Of a DNA stretch of 64,000 nt, positions 61,384 through 64,000 are shown in pieces. Source of the stretch: Subdoligranulum variabile (GTDB lineage: Bacteria; Bacillota; Clostridia; Oscillospirales; Ruminococcaceae); NCBI GenBank assembly GCA_003343905.1, contig QAKI01000033.1:1-64000 (forward strand). Direction: 5' to 3'. The position numbers and the translations under genes were made by a program. How positions within the stretch are numbered: the stretch's first letter is position 1; the number at the start of each line of letters is the position of its first letter. Below the pieces are notes generated by a model. It searched no databases. It was not told where the DNA came from and saw nothing but the letters and a program-made list of their open reading frames with translations.

Positions 61384-62210
61384 AACGCGCGGCGCTCTTT
61401 TTCGGCGCGTTCGTGGTGGGGCTGGCGGCGGCCTGCCTGACGGCAGTCCTGCTGCTGGCGCCCGGCCGCCTGCGGGAAGAAGAACTGCAGGATCTGCGCC
61501 CGCAGGCCGTGGCGACGCCCACCCCGACCCCTACGCCCACCCCGGCGCCGCTGGCGCAGATGGATTTCAGCGCGCTGCTGGCCCGCAACCCCGATGTGGT
61601 GGGCTGGATCAGCATAGACGACACGCCGGTGGATTACCCCGTGGTGCAGGGGACCGACAACGAGTATTACCTGCACCACGACCTGGACGGCGCATACGAC
61701 GCCCTGGGCGTGCCCTTTGCGGACTATGAGTGCGACGTGGAACACGGGCGGCATCTGATCCTGTACGGCCACAACATGGGCGAGGGCCGTAGCGAGCGGT
61801 TTTCCAGCCTGCAGGGCTACCGGGACCCGGATTATTATACCCGGCACCCGGTGATCCGGCTGGATACGCTGTACGGCAGCGCGCTGTACAAGGTGGTGGC
61901 GGTGTACGCGCTGAGCGCCCGCACCGACGACCCGGACTATTTCCCGTTCAATACCTATGTGGATTTTTCTGACGAGGAAGCCGAGCAGCAATATCTGGAC
62001 GAGGTGGCCCGGCGGGCCTTTTACACCACCGGGGACTACGCCCGCGCGGGCGAACGCCTGCTGACGCTCTGCTTCTGCACCTACGAGATGGAGGATGCCC
62101 GTATGCTGGTGATGGCGCGCCCTTTGCGGGACGGCGAAAGCACCGAAGCGGACGAAGTACACAGCAACCCGGACCCGCAGCTGCCGTCCCGCTGGCCGCG
62201 GGCGGCGTAA
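61380..62210 (+). CDS. Class B sortase
   Basis: A 276-residue transpeptidase attaching surface proteins to the wall. N-terminal membrane helix (about 4-27), a Thr-Pro repeat linker (46-57), then the sortase barrel with His131 in LILYGHNM, the catalytic Cys233 in TLCFCTYE (Phe replaces the usual Thr before Cys) and Arg241 in DARMLVMARP. GTG start overlapping the lipoprotein stop. Likely substrates: the repeat protein that follows, or the VPQTSD proteins at 35-45 kb (not provable here). Confidence 0.92.
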   Translation: MKRAALFFGAFVVGLAAACLTAVLLLAPGRLREEELQDLRPQAVATPTPTPTPTPAPLAQMDFSALLARNPDVVGWISIDDTPVDYPVVQGTDNEYYLHHDLDGAYDALGVPFADYECDVEHGRHLILYGHNMGEGRSERFSSLQGYRDPDYYTRHPVIRLDTLYGSALYKVVAVYALSARTDDPDYFPFNTYVDFSDEEAEQQYLDEVARRAFYTTGDYARAGERLLTLCFCTYEMEDARMLVMARPLRDGESTEADEVHSNPDPQLPSRWPRAA

Positions 62211-62309
62211 GCGCAGGGGCGGCTGCAACAGGATTTCAAACATGAGACCGGCGGCACATGGGGGATCGGCGGCGCATGCTTGGAATAAATAATGAAAAGG
62301 AGTAATAGT

Positions 62310-64000
62310 ATGCAGAAAACGAATCGCTTTAGCCGCCTGCTGGCTGTGCTGGTCGCGGTCTTTATGGCGGTATGCTGCCTGCCGTTGAGCGCATTTGCTG
62401 AGGGCGGTACAAACACACCCGCGTCGATAACGCTTTCGTTTAAGAATGAAAAGGATGAAACGGTCGGGGAAGGTGTTATGAACGCACCGTCCCTCGGCGA
62501 TCATCGCTTTAGCGAAGTACAGGATCAGGTGCCCGCAGGCTATGCACTTGCGGACCCGGAGGGAATCTTTAACGTAAACACAGAGACGAAGGGCATCACC
62601 GTCCCGGTGATCGCCACTGAGGGCACGATGTACATCTATTTCGTGTGCGGCGACGATATCGTGGGGGACGCGCACCATACGTTGGCACTGGGGAACCATA
62701 ACTACAGCGAACTTGCGCAGTTTGTCCCCGAGGGCTATCAGATGACTGTTTCCGGCGATTTCATGGTCACCGACGGCGGCGAACTGAAGGTGGCGGTGGA
62801 AAAAATCGTCACCGAGGTCAACATGAACATCCGCTTCATGGACGGCGACACTTTCATTGCAGACGGCGACTATATGCTGACGGTGGGCACGCACAACTAT
62901 AGCGAACTTGCGCAGTATGTTCCTGCGGGCTATCGGATGACCGCTTCCGGCGACTTCCAGGTCCCTGCTGACGGCGGCCAGCTGGACGTGAACGTGGAAA
63001 AGATCACGGACACCGTGGTCATGAACATCCGCTTCATGGACGGTGACACTTTCATCGCGGGCGGCGACTACATGCTGCCTGCCGGTGTGCAGAACTACAG
63101 CATTCTGGAACAGTACGTTCCCGCGGGCTATAAGATGACCGTTACCGGCGACTTCCAGGTCACCGCGGGCGGCAAGCTGGACGTGAATGTGGAAAAGATC
63201 ACGGACACCGTGGTCATGAACATCCGCTTCATGGACGGTGACACTTTCATCGCGGGCGGCGACTACATGCTGCCTGCCGGTGTGCAGAACTACAGCATTC
63301 TGGAACAGTACGTTCCCGCGGGCTATAAGATGACCGTTACCGGCGACTTCCAGGTCACCGCGGGCGGCAAGCTGGACGTGAATGTGGAAAAGATCACGGA
63401 CACCGTGGTCATGAACATCCGCTTCATGGACGGTGACACTTTCATCGCGGGCGGCGACTACATGCTGCCTGCCGGTGTGCAGAACTACAGCATTCTGGAA
63501 CAGTACGTTCCCGCGGGCTATAAGATGACCGTTACCGGCGACTTCCAGGTCACCGCGGGCGGCAAGCTGGACGTGAATGTGGAAAAGATCACGGACACCG
63601 TGGTCATGAACATCCGCTTCATGGACGGTGACACTTTCATCGCGGGCGGCGACTACATGCTGCCTGCCGGTGTGCAGAACTACAGCATTCTGGAACAGTA
63701 CGTTCCCGCGGGCTATAAGATGACCGTTACCGGCGACTTCCAGGTCACCGCGGGCGGCAAGCTGGACGTGAATGTGGAAAAGATCACGGACACCGTGGTC
63801 ATGAACATCCGCTTCATGGACGGTGACACTTTCATCGCGGGCGGCGACTACATGCTGCCTGCCGGTGTGCAGAACTACAGCATTCTGGAACAGTACGTTC
63901 CCGCGGGCTATAAGATGACCGTTACCGGCGACTTCCAGGTCACCGCGGGCGGCAAGCTGGACGTGAATGTGGAAAAGATCACGGACACCGTGGTCATGAA
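62310..64000 (+). CDS. Secreted protein with identical 65-residue repeats, partial
   Basis: Signal peptide MQKTNRFSRLLAVLVAVFMA ending AFA, then a unique N-terminal domain and diverged repeat units (from about 62640) leading into perfect 65-residue repeats (NIRFMDGDTFIAGGDYML, NYSILEQYVPAGYKMTVTGD). 563 residues are visible; the frame is open at the right edge, so the anchor motif is not seen. ATG 62310 follows AAAAGGAG. Each repeat looks beta-rich and probably forms a stalk. Being 99 bp after the class B sortase, it is the likely substrate. No function is known to me for this repeat. Confidence 0.85.
   Translation, partial: MQKTNRFSRLLAVLVAVFMAVCCLPLSAFAEGGTNTPASITLSFKNEKDETVGEGVMNAPSLGDHRFSEVQDQVPAGYALADPEGIFNVNTETKGITVPVIATEGTMYIYFVCGDDIVGDAHHTLALGNHNYSELAQFVPEGYQMTVSGDFMVTDGGELKVAVEKIVTEVNMNIRFMDGDTFIADGDYMLTVGTHNYSELAQYVPAGYRMTASGDFQVPADGGQLDVNVEKITDTVVMNIRFMDGDTFIAGGDYMLPAGVQNYSILEQYVPAGYKMTVTGDFQVTAGGKLDVNVEKITDTVVMNIRFMDGDTFIAGGDYMLPAGVQNYSILEQYVPAGYKMTVTGDFQVTAGGKLDVNVEKITDTVVMNIRFMDGDTFIAGGDYMLPAGVQNYSILEQYVPAGYKMTVTGDFQVTAGGKLDVNVEKITDTVVMNIRFMDGDTFIAGGDYMLPAGVQNYSILEQYVPAGYKMTVTGDFQVTAGGKLDVNVEKITDTVVMNIRFMDGDTFIAGGDYMLPAGVQNYSILEQYVPAGYKMTVTGDFQVTAGGKLDVNVEKITDTVVM
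63001..64000 (+). repeat. 195-bp perfect tandem repeat
   Basis: Unit starts recur at 63001, 63196, 63391, 63586, 63781 and 63976 without a single base difference seen between complete units; a diverged unit of 198 bp precedes (62803-63000). In frame (65 codons). Confidence 0.95.

Noticed and set aside
63001..64000. CRISPR array
   Set aside because: Units of 195 bp are contiguous, identical and in frame with a secreted protein.

Overview
The window looks like chromosome of a high-GC, gut-type Firmicute of the Oscillospiraceae/Ruminococcaceae (Gemmiger, Subdoligranulum or Faecalibacterium-like). The evidence is consistent SD sequences, lipoboxes and sortase-anchored proteins, YesMN-type two-component regulation, sugar ABC systems without their own ATPase, and very many short palindromic intergenic repeats. 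The genus is an inference. No rRNA or tRNA gene and no CRISPR array was seen.

Region 1 (1-10.9 kb) holds a leftward set: a CehA/McbA-like PHP metallohydrolase, an MFS transporter and a GH112 galacto-N-biose/lacto-N-biose phosphorylase that runs off the left edge. The C-terminal stub of a lost GH88 unsaturated glucuronyl hydrolase lies between the first two. Divergent from this set is a YesM/YesN two-component pair followed by a solute-binding lipoprotein and two permeases.

Region 2 (10.9-23.6 kb) is a rightward aldarate catabolic cluster: an SLC13-like anion transporter, two paralogous alpha/beta hydrolases, a metallo-beta-lactamase-fold hydrolase, a UxuA-like protein, glucarate dehydratase, a PrpR-like regulator, a DapA-family aldolase, tartronate semialdehyde reductase and glycerate 2-kinase. 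Together they predict glucarate -> 5-keto-4-deoxyglucarate -> pyruvate + tartronate semialdehyde -> glycerate -> 2-phosphoglycerate. The regulator has lost every hallmark of sigma-54 activation.

Region 3 (23.6-34.6 kb) holds a leftward GltD-like oxidoreductase, then a leftward raffinose-type operon (binding protein, two permeases, GH36 alpha-galactosidase, GH13 amylosucrase-like enzyme) with a divergent AraC regulator and a large palindromic operator. It ends with an IS200-type insertion sequence.

Region 4 (34.6-46.3 kb) is a tandem duplication of about 5 kb. Each copy has a roughly 1,290-residue fibro-slime/SpaA-repeat wall protein, divergent from a LytTR response regulator, with a 21-bp-period direct repeat between them. 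The first regulator copy is frameshifted.

Region 5 (46.3-60.3 kb) has an M24 peptidase, an oligopeptide ABC operon (oppBCDF, with oppA displaced by repeats), argF and dinB, separated by dense palindromic repeats. Region 6 (60.3-64 kb) is a surface locus: an XRE regulator, a CTATAG operator array, a lipoprotein, a class B sortase and a secreted protein with at least five identical 195-bp repeats, cut by the right edge.
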